From assembly GCA_009760855.2 (NCBI GenBank), contig WPIO01000040.1:2886001-2950000 (forward strand): a stretch of DNA of 64,000 nt, written 5' to 3'. Origin of the DNA: Cristatella mucedo (taxonomy: Eukaryota > Bryozoa > Phylactolaemata > Cristatellidae). Below the pieces are notes generated by a model, which had not been told where the DNA came from, made no database searches, and saw only the letters and a list, made by a program, of their open reading frames with translations. Of this stretch, positions 21,691-33,539 are shown one piece after another (positions within the stretch are counted from its first letter, which is position 1; each line of letters opens with the position of its first letter). The translations under genes were made by a program, and so were the position numbers.

Positions 21691-21871
21691 CAAGCACCGT
21701 ACAAGTGCTGGGTTAAGATTCAGGGAAGACGTATGCATATCCTTATTAAGAGTAGCCAACCCCAAGCATCATACAAATAAAGACGCCTTTGCAAGTTTGC
21801 AGTGAGCAGGTACAAACATGAGAGCTGCTGCCACCTCGGCTCTCCAATGCAGGACATCAGCACGTTTTACA

Positions 21872-22010
21872 TTAGCTGATTTAACAGCCTCATTTATATA
21901 GCAGCAGAAGAGCATTAAAGACTATCGCTACCGCTTGCTGCGGACAATAAAGGATCGCCCTCTGCAGGACTCAAGCACACAACCCGGGTAGTGAAGAGCG
22001 AGAGTTTTAC
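21872..22010 (-). mobile_element. SINE-A copy
   Basis: Minus orientation with AGCTGATTTAACAGCCTCATTTATA, AGAGCATTAAAGACTATCGC, ACCGCTTGCTGCGGACAATA, AAGGATCGCCC and a worn B box. It lies about 180 bases from another SINE-A copy in the same orientation. Confidence 0.75.
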
Positions 22011-22133
22011 CTTTATTACTCGCGCCTCGGTGGCTCAAGCCATCAAGCCTGCGGCTGCTGAGTGCATCATTTTTGCTAACCCTGTAGCATGGCAGTTGGC
22101 AACAGCTGCTGCAAAACGAGGAAGAGAGATATA

Positions 22134-22318
22134 TAATAATAATAATAATAATAATGCACTTGATAAAGCACGCTCAGAGAACTCAATCTCTTTCTAGGTG
22201 CTTTACATTTGCTGCAAAGGGAAACACGATTGAATGGTGAGTAATATCGTGCTTGATAAACAACATGAATAACATGGTTAGGGGTGACAAGCACAGGGTC
22301 AGCATGCAAATGTGGTTT
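22134..22318 (-). mobile_element. CR1-type 3' end
   Basis: Minus orientation with an (ATT)n tail at 22134-22155, then the same UTR as at 1.75 and 10.98 kb. It is cut off at GCATGCAAATGTGG (about 22318), where a (GA)n microsatellite begins. Confidence 0.85.
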
Positions 22319-22321
22319 GAA

Positions 22322-22460
<139 letters not shown>

Positions 22461-22639
22461 GTGAGAGAGATGCCGTGGCAGGTGAACACTGACAGGACTC
22501 TGTTCACCGAACGGAAACTGACGGTTACATCACCTTTCGTTACGCTTGAATGTAAAGAGCCCTTGGTAGCATCCCGGTCTATAAAGTATGGCCGTGTGTA
22601 CAGCCATACATCCTTGAGTGCTGCATTATGCAGTTATGC

Positions 22640-22864
22640 ACTCGCACACACCCACCTATCCCCCCACACAAGCACAGGCACGTACGCACGTGAGCACACA
22701 CACACACACGAGCACACGAGCACACGAGCACACACACTTACACACACACACACGAGCACACACACACACACACACACGAGCACACACACACACACACGAG
22801 CACACACACACACACGAGCACACACACACACACACACACGAGCACACACACACACACACACACG

Positions 22865-22904
<40 letters not shown>

Positions 22905-22925
22905 CACACACACACACTTACACAG
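22640..22925. repeat. (CA)n array with regular CGAG interruptions
   Basis: CACACA runs are interrupted about fourteen times by CGAG, giving a higher-order unit (CA)nCGAG with n between about 1 and 16. All three forward frames and the minus frames over it are artefacts. Confidence 0.95.
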
Positions 22926-23324
22926 CCAGAGCTACACCAACACAAATTCGTTTTCTATCTCTAGGACACATGCTCCAGCAAGAGAGCTGAAACTTCTTTG
23001 TCAACCTGACCATTAAGCATCCTGGAATAATATGCTCTACACTTGCAGTGGAGCAGCCGGTTAGTCCCGCTCGATTTGAAGCACACTTCCGTCAGTCATG
23101 CATGCCGTCAAGCACTGAAGCATGTGAGAGTGGGAGATTAGAAAGTGCGAATTTAAAATCCACTGCCCTTGCTCAACTCCCCTGCTGGCTATCTACGTCA
23201 TGCTGAACCCAAGCTGCACGATTGTATCATATTAATATTAACACAATATTAATATCAATATTGTCTACATATTGTATAAATTATTGTGCATACGTGTGTG
23301 CATGCTTGTGTGTGCACATGTGTG
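22926..23324. other. Unassigned sequence
   Basis: Nothing recognised. An AATATTAATATCAATATTG AT-rich stretch lies at about 23246-23264. Confidence 0.35.
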
Positions 23325-23327
23325 TGC

Positions 23328-23385
<58 letters not shown>
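23325..23385. repeat. (TG)n microsatellite
   Basis: Uninterrupted TG units at about 23331-23381 flanked by TGTGCACATG words. Confidence 0.95.
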
Positions 23386-23386
<1 letters not shown>

Positions 23387-24432
23387 CGCACATGTGTGTG
23401 TGTGAACGTTAAAGACCTGCCGACCTCATCAGTGACTTGAAGGCTGGTTGCTTCACAGCGAACCACTGGGCAGCCTATTCCCGGCTTACATGGCCTGGCT
23501 TACAGCCTAATGACTTGGAATGTGGCTCCAGCATAAGTCACGTGCTCCAGCCTCAACGAAGATGTCGGTGGCAGCTGTAGCCCCGCCACGGCTGTCGGTC
23601 GGAAGCAGCTGGAGGCCGGCGTTCCCCATTCGGCCACGGGCTCTTGTATCGGCATCTGTGCGCCTGCTCATTTAACCAAATTGGCGCCTCTCGGCTACCG
23701 GCTGCGTGGGTGCATTACCGTATTGGCAGCAGCTAGCAGTGTTGGCAGGAGCAGCACTGGTTCACGATTGTGTCACGATCGGCGAAATGTCACCTGCTCT
23801 TTTCATACCTGCTGCTGCACCCTAATTAACACCGTTGTGCCACACCAGCTCTGCTGTGGCCTGGCTGAGCCCACTACTAACTCGGACAAGCAAACCCCGG
23901 CAGGAGCTCAGCTTGCTCAGCTTGCTCAGCAGACTGTTCTTCACGGATCGGTTGCAGACCGGACGGACGAGCATTCTTCCCTGTCACGTGGCAGACAGTC
24001 CCTGTCACGTGGCAGACAGTAGGACGCGATCCCGATGCTCTGTTTTTCGTTCGATGCGAGCTGCCAAGACCGGCTGCGACGACTAAATAGATTAGCTATT
24101 GCAGCGCCAGCTCGGCCAGTCTCGTGTTCTGATGATGAGAGTCGTGTATCCGTTTCGCCGTGTCCCGCGATGTCGAATCGGCTCGTTTTCCTCCAGGTCT
24201 CGTGGAATGACCTGCTGCCACAGCATGAAGGCAGGCAGGAAGACCTGCGTACAGTGCCGCAGGCCTTCCTACGTGAAGCTCACTGCAGCAGCGTCTTCCA
24301 CTCGCACCCACTGTGGGCGATCTTCAGCAGCCGCCTTCGCACAATGTCGTGCTCTTACAATGTCGTGCTCGAGAGAATGATGCCTTCGGGCGAAGTCAGC
24401 AAGGATAGCCAGCGGTGGGATAACTCTGGATG

Positions 24433-24436
<4 letters not shown>
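23386..24436. other. Unassigned sequence with a 21-bp direct duplication
   Basis: No supported gene; frames up to 172 codons overlap one another. Bases 23979-23999 and 24000-24020 are identical 21-mers (CCCTGTCACGTGGCAGACAG plus T), each holding a CACGTG E-box core. Confidence 0.5.

Positions 24437-24501
<65 letters not shown>
24437..24501. repeat. (TC)n microsatellite
   Basis: About 32 CT units, uninterrupted. Confidence 0.97.
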
Positions 24502-24505
<4 letters not shown>

Positions 24506-25474
24506 CCTTTAGCAAAACCAGCCAGAAAACATTTCGAAAGCACCGACCCGTAGCCATTTTTCAGATTGCAGTGCACCGAATGCCGAGGAACCCCGAGGCC
24601 AGCAGCAGCAGCCGCCCACCACCGCAGCATGTCTGGCAGCAACCGTTTTGAGAAATTGCTCCATCGAACAATGGAAACATCTCCTGATAAAAGTGAATGC
24701 TAAAAGCCCATTTCAATTGCTAAACAGACGTCAGTCAATGGTCCGAAATGCTGCCGACCTGTGCCGAGTGGTGCCGAGGCGGTAATCAACACGAGGCATG
24801 TTTGCTTTTAGGCACACACTGTTGCTTTAAGGCAGAATGACAATGGCACAAAAGTTGAAACCAATTCTGGTCACGGGTCCAGCAGCAATCCGACTGGCGT
24901 CGGCTTGTGAGGGCGCACAGAGGAGGGTGCAGCAGGCGCCGTCCGCGAGCCGTCGCCTGATGCAACTGATGAAACCGGAGCGAGCGCATCCGGAGCAATC
25001 CTGAGTGCTCCGAGCGCCCTGAGGCGCTTGCCCTCCGAGCTCCCTGAGTGCCTCGCAGTCCTCGGCCGTCGGCTGGCACGCGACGTCGGCAGACGGACTC
25101 TCGGGGTAGCCATCTTGCAGCAGAAGCTTGCTCGCTCGTGGGGTGTGTCGCTGAAGTCTACCGCTTTGATCCTAGCGGCTAGCCACTGCGCTATCCGGCA
25201 AGGGAACTGAGACCGAGGCTGCACTCTGCAGCATAAGCAGCAAGAGCCGCCCATTGTGGCTTCGGCCAGCGCAGCAGCTCTGCGCGCCTAGCCCGTGGCA
25301 GCCCGTGGCAGCCAAGGCAGAGGACAAGGCTGCCCTGTGCCCACTGGCAGCGCATCATCAGCTGCCACTGTAGTGCCACGCAGCCGCAAAAATCTTAGGA
25401 AACAGCCCTAGGCAGCAGGAAGGAAGCTATTGCCGAATCTGCGCTGGCTTCGGCAATCCAGATCGTGGTTCTTC
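24502..25474. other. Unassigned sequence with a tRNA-like fragment
   Basis: On the minus strand near 25205-25150, GGATAGCGCAGTGGCTAGCCGCTAGGATC resembles a tRNA D-arm/A box, but no B box follows. It may be a SINE head. No gene supported. Confidence 0.3.
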
Positions 25475-25542
25475 AGGGCAGGAGGGATAACCGAGGATCA
25501 GGGCAGGAGGGATAACCGAGGATCAGGGCAGGAGGGATAAGC
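25475..25542. repeat. 25-bp tandem repeat, 2.7 copies
   Basis: Unit CAGGGCAGGAGGGATAACCG followed by AGGAT repeats twice exactly, then a partial third ends at GGGATAAG. Confidence 0.9.
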
Positions 25543-27030
25543 AACCTTGGCTACTAGTGATCGCCTTCCTGTGTCCTTGGCATAGAGGACATGTCTCTCC
25601 AAAGCGATAGCTTCCAGTGAAACTCAGTGGGACAGCTGGCTCACTATTAAGCTGGTCAAATTTGAGACCCTTAGTTCGACTGGCTGAGCCTGACGTGGCT
25701 GCTCGTGTAGTTAGTTCTAAAGCACCCGAATGGAGGTTAGCACTCTGGGGGAAAAGTTACAATCGTCATTTTTATTACAGCTGACTACGCCAGTCAGATG
25801 ATCGTGATCATGCGATCCTGACCATATCACGTGATGTGCAAGCAAGGACCAATGCCCTACACTGCCTCGAAGCCCCTGGTTCATAATGCTCTTTGCGGTA
25901 GTCGATGATCAAAGGTTGTGCCACTTTTTGACAGCCTTATCGGAGGTCTTCCTTTGGATTGACATCCGTGTTGCTTCACCTCACCTGTAGCCAGGTCTGC
26001 TACAGGTTGCTGGGTTGGTAGCGAGGCTGGCCAAATGAGCGGACACTGCTCTGCTCGGGCAGACGGCTGCTAAGCGATTGCCTTTTCTTTCTATTCGAGA
26101 GCGAGAAAGCAAAGCAAAGCAGAGCAGAGCACCTGTGAGGCACCAAGCTTTGAGCGACAGTCACTGCCCGGCAGCTGCTATAGCTGTAATCCGGTCACAT
26201 GAACCCATTGTGCCAAAGTGTTGACTTAGCGGTGCTAATTATTTTTTATGCAACCCGATCGAGGGACCTGAATTGCAAGCCCTGATGGCTACCCACTGAT
26301 GGCTAGCCACCCGCTGGGAGCCGAAATCAATCTAACAACAGGTGCTGCTGTACACCAGCAATAGCCAGAGAACCAGAGAAGGTCTTTACTCTGCTACGTC
26401 AAACGTAGGACTCCATTTTTTCATGCGATCAACTCCAGTTTTTACCCGATCGGCTGAGGTATCGCGTACTCGGCTAGCAAAGGGGAGCAGATGGTTGCAT
26501 GCACTCGTGGGACCAGCTGACTTGTGCACCAGGATGTGTCAGACAGCGATCAGATAGCATTATAGATAGCATGCCTGATAGCCTGTCCAGACGGCACAAG
26601 TTATCGTCGGAAAGCCTCGGCGAGGACGTGACAGGAAAGAGTCGCTGCGAGACTGTGCCTCCTCCTTCCTACCACAGCCTAGTGAGGGCCGGGCGCGGTA
26701 ATCGTAGCGCCTGCTCGCCTTAGTAGGCCTCTCGCTCGCCTACTGAGTCAAAGCAAAGGGTGTCAACACTGGTGTCAACAGTAAGGAAAACTATTGCCGA
26801 GGCAATAATAATATTAATATATAATTATATTATTATATAGTTATCAAACCCGAATTCTCTGGTTCGATAGGGCGTCGATGCTGCAAGAGCCTCGACGCGT
26901 CTTCGACGATCTCTTCGGACTTAATTAAATATACTCTGCGAACAGCTCTTACACGGAACCCTACACCGACGTGAGCCGGAATTTGAATACTCCGAAGGTG
27001 ATTTGAATTGGTTACACTGAGGTGAATTCA
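25543..27030. other. Unassigned sequence
   Basis: No gene recognised. An AT-rich stretch with ATTATATTATTATATAG lies at 26805-26845. Plus-strand frames to 74 codons lack motifs. Confidence 0.35.
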
Positions 27031-27031
27031 A

Positions 27032-27475
27032 ATGCTGAAATTTGAATGCTCCCCACCGCCGTCGAGACTAGTGCCTCATACGAACTTCAAATCCTTTGGA
27101 GACCGTGCCTGTGGTTCGTACGCTCCCAAAGCCTGGAACTCACTCCCGACTGGCGTCACGACATCCCCCGACTTGACGACACTTCAAAAGAAACTAAAAA
27201 CGCATCTATTTATTCACAGCATTTAGTGGGTCCACGTGATTCGTCCTTTGTGTGCTTATATGTGCTGGCACAGTGAATGCTGCCACTAATCACATTTGCA
27301 TGTTGACCCCGTGCATGTCACCCACACGTCAGTTAGTCATGCCACCTCTAACCTCATGTCATGCTTGCTGTTCATCGAGAATGCTACCGCTAAACATTCG
27401 ATCGTTCTTCCTTTGCAGCATACGTAAAGTGCCTAGAAAGAGATTGAGATCTCTGAGGGTTCTATAAAAAAAAAA
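27032..27475 (+). mobile_element. CR1 C-terminal fragment and 3' UTR
   Basis: Plus-strand frame 27032-27226 has the C-terminal block (TNFKSFGDRA, SYAPKAWNSLP, SPDLTTLQKKLKTHLF) open to its natural end. The 3' UTR then carries CGTGATTCGTCCTTTGTGTG, TGCATGTTGACCC and the terminal signature CATACGTAAAGTGCCTAGAA with GAGATTGAGATCTCTGAGGG. It ends in A9 rather than (ATT)n. Confidence 0.85.
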
Positions 27476-28198
27476 TGTATTTTTACTGCTATTCTCATTA
27501 AGCAACAGGAGCGAGTAGCTCGAGGAAAGTCGCACACAAAGAGCTTAACATGGAGGAGCCACGACACGAAGCTGTGATGTCACCTGATGTCACGCGATGT
27601 CAAGCAAAACAGCTAACCAGCTCAGTTCTAAAGCAGCAGCCGACTTCAAACTCGCCGATGCCAGTTTCGGCTTTTAATTGCAAGAAACTCGCCTCATCGA
27701 GGTTTCTGCAACAGCTTCCAGGATGGTGCCCTATGACCGTCTGCTCTGCTCCGGTCGTTTAGTCGGCAGACGGGCACACGGATCGGTGGACATCAATCGG
27801 AGAACTTTCTCGGCCCCTTCTTCTGCCACTTCGGGTAACGGCGAACGCGCCAAGCTCGTCCTCTTCCGAGCTATCCTGCCTTTTGGAGAACCGAGTCAAG
27901 GTCGTATTTCCCATGGCTTGTTGATCCAGACATCTTTGGCTTCGACAGATAATTCTGCTTGTTTTTGGAGAGCTGTTCGTTCCTGATTGGATTGTGTACT
28001 GTTTTCTGCTGCCCAGCTACTGTCGAACTAACAATGTACGTTTATGTTAAGTTTTCGATATATTCGGGATCTTAGAGCCTATTGTTGGATATTGCACTAC
28101 CTGCATGATGCATTGCGTGGCCACAGGGTTACTTGCTATGTACTCCAGTGCCTACAGAGTCTAACGAGACGTTTTACATTATTTCAATTGCACGATGA
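27476..28198. other. Unassigned sequence
   Basis: Nothing recognised. Overlapping plus frames of 102 and 160 codons lack motifs; the second is driven by the following (GA)n tract. Confidence 0.35.
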
Positions 28199-28306
28199 CC
28201 ACAGAAAGAGAGAGAGAGACAGGGAGGGACAGGGAGAGGGACAGGGAGAGAGACAGAGAGACAGAGACGGAGACAGAGATAGAGAGACAGAGAGAGAAAC
28301 AGACAG

Positions 28307-28367
<61 letters not shown>

Positions 28368-28425
28368 GACAGAGACAGAGAGAGCGAGAGAGGGGAGAGA
28401 GAGAGAGAGAGGAGGGCAGGACAGA
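28199..28425. repeat. (GA)n/(GACA)n/(GACG)n compound microsatellite
   Basis: A purine-rich tract in which GAGA, GACAGA, CAGACAGA and GGACGGAC phases alternate. Long Ser/Leu or Arg/Glu frames over it are artefacts. Confidence 0.95.
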
Positions 28426-28729
28426 AAGAGAGTGCTGGAGGTTGCTGCAGCTGCCACTTTAAATGCTGCACGGTATCGCGGTATCAATCAAGATCCGGTT
28501 CATGCTGGTTGCACGGGCAAGGTTAATGTTCTCTTTGCGTCGGCCATCCTTCAATATTTTTTTCATGAAGCTGTCGGGGTCTGCTACAGAGCACGAACCG
28601 AACGGCTTTTCCACTGTAACATGGTGTGCTCCAGCACGAAGTCCACAATTGCCCAGTCGGCCATGCCTCGGCCACGCCTCCTGCTGTCCGACGCTTGTTG
28701 CTACTAGAGATTGCTAAGGCCATCTCTCC

Positions 28730-29305
28730 AGGTAAATAGGTGTCTTTAAGTTCTTTTTAAATGTGGTCAAGTCAAGGGATGTTGTGATGCAAGTCGGGAG
28801 GGAGTTCCAGGCTTTGGGAGCATACGAACTAAATGCACGGTCTCCAAAGGATTTAAGGTTTGTACGAAGAATTGGTAAACTGTTGGATCCCGAGAAGCGG
28901 GTGGTACGATGCTTGGCCTGGTGGGGGAGTAGATGTGAGATGTAGGCTGGAGCCAAAGAATGAAGTGACCTAAAAGCGAGCAACACAACTTTGAAGTCGA
29001 TCGTTTGGTTGACTGGTAGCCAGTGCAGGTAGGTGAGAAGTGGTATGATGTGGCAACTGCGCCGCTCACGACAGACAAGCCTAGCTGCAGAGTTTTGCAC
29101 CGGCTGTAATCGCCTGATTGCACAAGCAGGTGGGCCAGCAAGCACTCTGTGTTACAGAAGTCGCGACGTGATGTCACGAATGCATGGACCAACTTAGACG
29201 CGGTATCCTTATCTAAACAAGCCCGAATTTTAGCAATGTTATGTAGCTGAAAGTGGGCCGACTTGATTGTGGAGCTTTTGTGGTCATCTAACGAGAGGTC
29301 ACATC
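28730..29305 (-). mobile_element. CR1 C-terminal fragment
   Basis: Minus-strand frames 29145-28714 and 29192-28767 together show the HAFVTSRRDFCN, AIRRLQPVQNSAARLVCRER, LHWLPVNQTIDFKV and SFGDRAFSSYAPKAWNSLP blocks. A small insertion near 29145 breaks the frame. The copy stops at the FKKNLKT block (28738) without a 3' UTR, unusual for target-primed insertion; a later deletion is the simplest cause. Confidence 0.85.
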
Positions 29306-30194
29306 TGTTTGCCCCCTGAGCTTATCCTCTCTGGGCCTTTTCTCTCTCGGTCGCAGCTGCCTTGCGCAGTGTACCCATCTGTGGTCTGTGTCGGCGCTCG
29401 AGTACACACTCTCTCACTTGCAGGCACGCATGCGTAGTGTTGGATATGATTGGTTGTGATGCCGTTGTTGGGCATTTCGTTGTCTTTATGGTTGCACACA
29501 GACAGTACCGGCACAAAGCTTCGAAAGCATTCTGACTGCAACGCACGAGCTCTGGATCTGCCTCTGGAGTTAGTTTCACCTGCAAACAAATGACCGGCTC
29601 CCGCCAGCTTTTCCACCGACCAATCCAGCGGCAGGATTCAGGATTCTGCGATGTCCGGCTCCAGAGATGGCTACACTTGTCGTGGCGGCCGATGCGCTGT
29701 ACTAGGAAGCAGGCGCTCGGCAGCCAATCGTAGCGGGCTCCCGTGACTCGCGCGGCTGCTCTCCAGCCCGAACGCCTGAGCGCTCCTCTGGTGCTCGATA
29801 AATAAGCTCTGCTCTAACCTGGAAAAACATTATCTCTGGCCGAAGAGCTAGTTGCTTGCCTGTCCGTCGCAGAGAGCACTCAATCAGACGAAAAACATGC
29901 ATTATCAAGTCAACGACGATTAATCAATAGCTGAAAGTCGCGAGGAGGTCGGAGCCGCATGGAGGAGAGTGGAGGCAGAGCGGCCCTGACTCCTGGACGG
30001 GCTCCTCGCCTGCTCGGGCCGTTGTCTACTGAAGAAGTGCTGAGTAAATACGCCCCCTCGTCTCCGCCGCCCCCCCCCCCCGGGAAGATGACCGCATAAG
30101 TGCGAGCTCGGGGCCATCGCGACGAGATATTCAGGTAGAAGGATGAATATCTGCAATACCAATTAAACCGTCGTTAGCAACCAAAGAAATAAAG
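29306..30194. other. Unassigned sequence
   Basis: No gene recognised. A C12 run lies at about 30070-30081. Confidence 0.35.
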
Positions 30195-30400
30195 AAGAAA
30201 CAGAGAGGGGGAGAGATGGGAGAGAGGAACAAAGGGGGAGAAGAAAAAGAGGCGGCGAGAGAGGAGGATAGATTGGGAGGGGAGAGCGAAGAAGAGATGG
30301 GAAAGAGGGGACGAGAGAGGGCGAGAGTGGTTGAGCGAGGGAGAGTGCAAGCAATCAAGTAAAAGAGGAAGAGAGAGAGAGAAAGAGTGGAGGTAAGAGA
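30195..30400. repeat. Irregular purine-rich (GA/GGA) tract
   Basis: Degenerate GAGAGG/GAAGAAG sequence, a decayed microsatellite. Confidence 0.8.
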
Positions 30401-30418
30401 GACACCCTCGGCCATCAA

Positions 30419-30478
30419 ATACATTCACATTGACCTTTGTCGGGGCGAGCACCTTAACCATTGGGCCAAACCAGCACG
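30419..30478 (-). mobile_element. SINE-B fragment (head)
   Basis: The plus strand reads GACCTTTGTCGGGGCGAGCACCTTAACCATTGGGCCAAACCAGC, the reverse of the SINE-B tRNA-like head seen at 39.24 kb. The tail is missing. Confidence 0.7.
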
Positions 30479-30504
30479 CGGATGAGAGCTAGATTGTCGG
30501 AGGA

Positions 30505-30508
30505 AGAA

Positions 30509-30581
<73 letters not shown>

Positions 30582-30627
30582 CAGAGAGACAGAGAGACAG
30601 AGAGACAGAGAGACAGAGAGAGGGAGG

Positions 30628-30703
<76 letters not shown>
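30505..30703. repeat. (GA)n with (GACAGA) interruptions
   Basis: GA array containing a central block of regularly spaced CAGAGAGA units (30550-30620) and one GGGAGGGA. Confidence 0.95.
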
Positions 30704-30704
<1 letters not shown>

Positions 30705-30862
30705 CGAACTTCGCCATCCGCAGGCATCAGAACGCAAAGGTGTCCTGGGCTTTGCGAACCGGCACCAGAACGCAGAACGGGGTTGAGCGGGAAATCAGCT
30801 GGTACTCGTTAAGGTGTCGGCCAGGTGCCGGAAAGATTAACTATGGTGTCCGCCCAACAAAT

Positions 30863-30863
<1 letters not shown>

Positions 30864-30894
<31 letters not shown>

Positions 30895-30972
30895 CGTGTG
30901 TGTGTGCGTGTGCGTGTGCGTGTGTGTGTGCGTGTGTGTGTGCGTGTGCGTGTGTGTGTGCGCGCGCGCGTG
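30864..30972. repeat. (TG)n/(CG) microsatellite
   Basis: TGTG tract with TATATG and many CGTG interruptions, ending in CGCGCGCG. Confidence 0.95.
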
Positions 30973-31699
30973 CGTGGCGCGAAATAAATAAAAGGCGAAA
31001 CTCTCCGAGTGCAGCACACTGGGACGAGCCCGCCACGCCCCCTATTTCATCCATCCTCCCCAGCTAGCTGCGCTGGCGAGCGCTCGGAGCCGGACGGCTT
31101 CAAATCGCCTGCTGTTGCTGCTGCTGCTGCGTCAGTCCACTTCCGGCCTCCCGCCTTCGGCGCCGGTCATTCTGCAACCAAGTACAGCTGCTGCTGCTGC
31201 TGCTGCTGCGGCGGCGGCGGCGGCGGCTGCTGCGGCGGCGGAAGCCGGTCTGGTAAGCCGGTCTGAGCGAACAGAGGAGGAGCTGAGCCGCAGCGGCGCA
31301 AGCCACGTGACCGCCAGCGGAATGCCGCCGCCGAGTCATCGATTGTGGCCGGAAGTGTGAGATGCCAGGCTCGTTGCGGCCTAGTTGCAGAAATGTCGCC
31401 GCGCCGAAGAAGGCCGCGACCACGACTCCAGTTCATCCAGGCTCCCGCAATGGCTTCCCGCCTTACGTCGGCTGCTTCCGCGGTTTGCTCTCTCCAATCG
31501 CAATCGCAGAGGCCGCGTTCTCTCGCAATGCGTCACGTAATGGAGAAGAAAAAGCATCCGGCCGTTCAACGGGCGGAAGCAATCCACCCATTCTTCGTTT
31601 TCCGTCCTCGTTGTAAAAGCGTTAAAGACAAAGCTTGACACTCTGCGGGCGATCGGTCGTCCAGCCCGGCCTACCAGTTTACTCTGGGGAGCAAACGTC
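30973..31699. other. CpG-rich block with GCT/GCG repeats
   Basis: GC-rich DNA with a (CTG)n(CGG)n tract at 31180-31245. The plus strand has an ATG frame at 31394-31636 (about 80 codons, Arg-rich start) and a longer poly-Ala frame at 31115; neither has a recognisable motif. Composition suggests a CpG-island promoter or first exon, but I cannot support a specific gene. Confidence 0.35.
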
Positions 31700-31872
31700 G
31701 GCCGCTCCTGGGGCTGAGCTTAGCGGTAAGGTTCGCGCGAACTTCAGGAGCGAGGTCGTGGACTCGAAGCGCGCAGCAGACGGTCGCTCGTTGCCTGCTG
31801 CGAGCGGGGAGCTATAGCCGCTAAGGCTACAGCTTCTGCCACTGCTTAAATGGGCGCGGTTGAATCGGCCAA
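31700..31872 (+). mobile_element. SINE-A copy, diverged
   Basis: Has AGCTTAGCGGTAAGG (A-box region), GAGGTCGTGGACTCGAAGC (B-box region), the CTGCGAGCGGGGAGCTATAGCCGCTAAGGCT body and the end GCGGTTGAATCGGCC. Confidence 0.65.
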
Positions 31873-31889
31873 CCTTGACCTTTGCCTTG

Positions 31890-32140
31890 TCTCGATGTTC
31901 TTCTTTGCTGACGTGGAGACATATGAGGAGGAAGCTTAAAGCGCACCTGTTCATTGCAGCATTTGGCGGGTCTCTGCGATTCGTCCTTCGTGTGCATGCT
32001 CGTGCTTACACTGTGCCTGCTGCTTGCAGACTGTTAACCACCAATCATTCGGTAGTGCTTTCCGTACGGCGTCTGTAACGTGCCTAGGAAGAGATTCAGT
32101 TGTGTGAGGGCGCTACGCAAATGCGTTATTTTATAATTGT
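31890..32140 (+). mobile_element. CR1 C-terminal end and 3' UTR
   Basis: MRRKLKAHLFIAAFGGS on the plus strand equals the FKKNLKTHLFRTAFSG end of the CR1 protein. It is followed by CGATTCGTCCTTCGTGTGCATGC and the terminal AACGTGCCTAGGAAGAGATTC, GTGAGGGCGCTACGCAAATG. It begins within 30 bases of the end of a SINE-A copy. Confidence 0.8.
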
Positions 32141-32955
32141 TTGCATTGTTGTTTTTCTTAGCAACTTGTGGCGTCTGTGTAGTTCAACGCCCATTTTTTT
32201 GAATGAGCACTAACATCGTCGGCAGGAATCCAGCGACCAGCGAGAAGCCACGCGAGAAAGCAGCAGCCGACGCGGCGGCGGCGGCGGCCCCATCGCTGCG
32301 AACTACTGCTGCCTGAGCGGGCTCCACCCCACACACCCCACCCCCTATCAGGCCGTCCGGCCCCTTGGAGGCCCCTCCCCGGAGATTCCTCCGCTTCGCC
32401 GCTTGACTACGGGCACGACTACGCCGAGACGCCACATCGCGAAATCGCTACAAGCCGGTGCCCCCTGCGTCGCAGCGTAAAGAGACGCGGGTCACGCCCT
32501 TCGGCGTGGCTTTCGGCATTCTATCTAGTAAAAATGCCAGAGATTTCGCGCCACAGAAGTCTGGATTGACCGTCGCAGCGCGAGACGGTTGTCTTCCCAT
32601 TAATTCGCGAACGCACGCACACCATACGTTACGGTTTGGTAAGGCGATAGCCGGCGAAGCTGCTCCTACTTCTGCCGCCGTGAAACGGTCCGATTACGAC
32701 TGATAGTTATCACTCCCGGCTCATGAATAGCAGCGGCACACGGAACCGATTATGTGTGCGACAATCTAAGGCCGAGGCCGCATAAATTCCGACGCCGCGA
32801 GACAGGCAGTCAGTCGTGCGATTCCAGACTCAGCCTTGGCATTCGAGCCGATTTGAGCTGCAGGCCGCGGAGCAGTCGGTCGGTGTACACCTTGGCGTCC
32901 GCTGCCGTCGAACAGACTCGCCTGCGCTACTTGGATACGGACTCATTATGTTAAG
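32141..32955. other. CpG-rich unassigned sequence
   Basis: No gene supported. Minus-strand frame 32435-32184 (Arg/Ala-rich, 83 codons) has no motif. Confidence 0.35.
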
Positions 32956-32957
32956 GC

Positions 32958-33070
32958 TCACTCGCCATTCGAGCGTGCTTCCTTTGCAGCAAATGTGAAA
33001 CGCTTAGAGTTAGAGTTCTGTGAGGGCGCTTTATCGAGTCCCTCAGTCATTGTTATCATCACTAATAATA
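32958..33070 (+). mobile_element. CR1-type 3' terminal fragment
   Basis: CATTCGAGCGTGCTTCC, TTTGCAGCAAATGTGAAACGC, TTAGAGTTCTGTGAGGGCGC and a degenerate ATT/ATC tail in plus orientation. Confidence 0.7.
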
Positions 33071-33117
33071 AAAGGAATGAGCGCTCTTCGTCGCTGCCAT
33101 GTTCCCGCTACTGGTCT

Positions 33118-33212
33118 GCGTGCCTGCGTGTCTGCGTGCCTGCGTGCCTGCGTGCCTGCGTGCCTGCGTGTCTGCGTGCCTGCGTGCCTGCGTGCCTGCG
33201 TGCCTGCGTGCA
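33118..33212. repeat. 8-bp tandem repeat (CTGCGTGC/T)
   Basis: About eleven units of CTGCGTGC with occasional CTGCGTGT variants. Confidence 0.92.
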
Positions 33213-33287
33213 TCGTTGCTGCACCCATGAATGCATCCATCCGCGATGAAAGCTTCAGGCGCGATAGAATAGGAGGTGAGGTGCGCG

Positions 33288-33424
33288 CTCTTCGCGACCG
33301 CGGTCGCGAAGTCACCGAAGGTCACCGGTCACTACGGTTCGTATCGTGCAGTGAGCGATCCTGTATTGCCAACTGCAAGCGGCGATTCTGTCGCTATTCA
33401 AATGAGGTTGCGAAATCAGTTTAA
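33288..33424 (+). mobile_element. SINE-A fragment, diverged
   Basis: Retains CGCGACCGCGGTCGCGAAGTC (head), GTGCAGTGAGCGATCCTGTATTGCC, AACTGCAAGCGGCGA, TTCTGTCGCTATTCAAATGAGG and AAATCAG (end). Confidence 0.6.
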
Positions 33425-33539
33425 AATCCCCGCAGGCGTCACCGGTAGTCGCCGCGCGCCGGCTGAGACTTCCGGCATCGCTTCTAGAGCTTCTCTTGCG
33501 GCTCTCAGTTCTGTCTGGAAGCAAAAGCCGCGTGCCACA

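Noticed and set aside
22461-23016. His/Thr-rich frames of 103-167 codons
   Set aside because: Translations of the (CA)nCGAG array.
25150-25210. tRNA gene on the minus strand
   Set aside because: Only an A-box-like D-arm is visible; no B box or closing acceptor stem could be paired.
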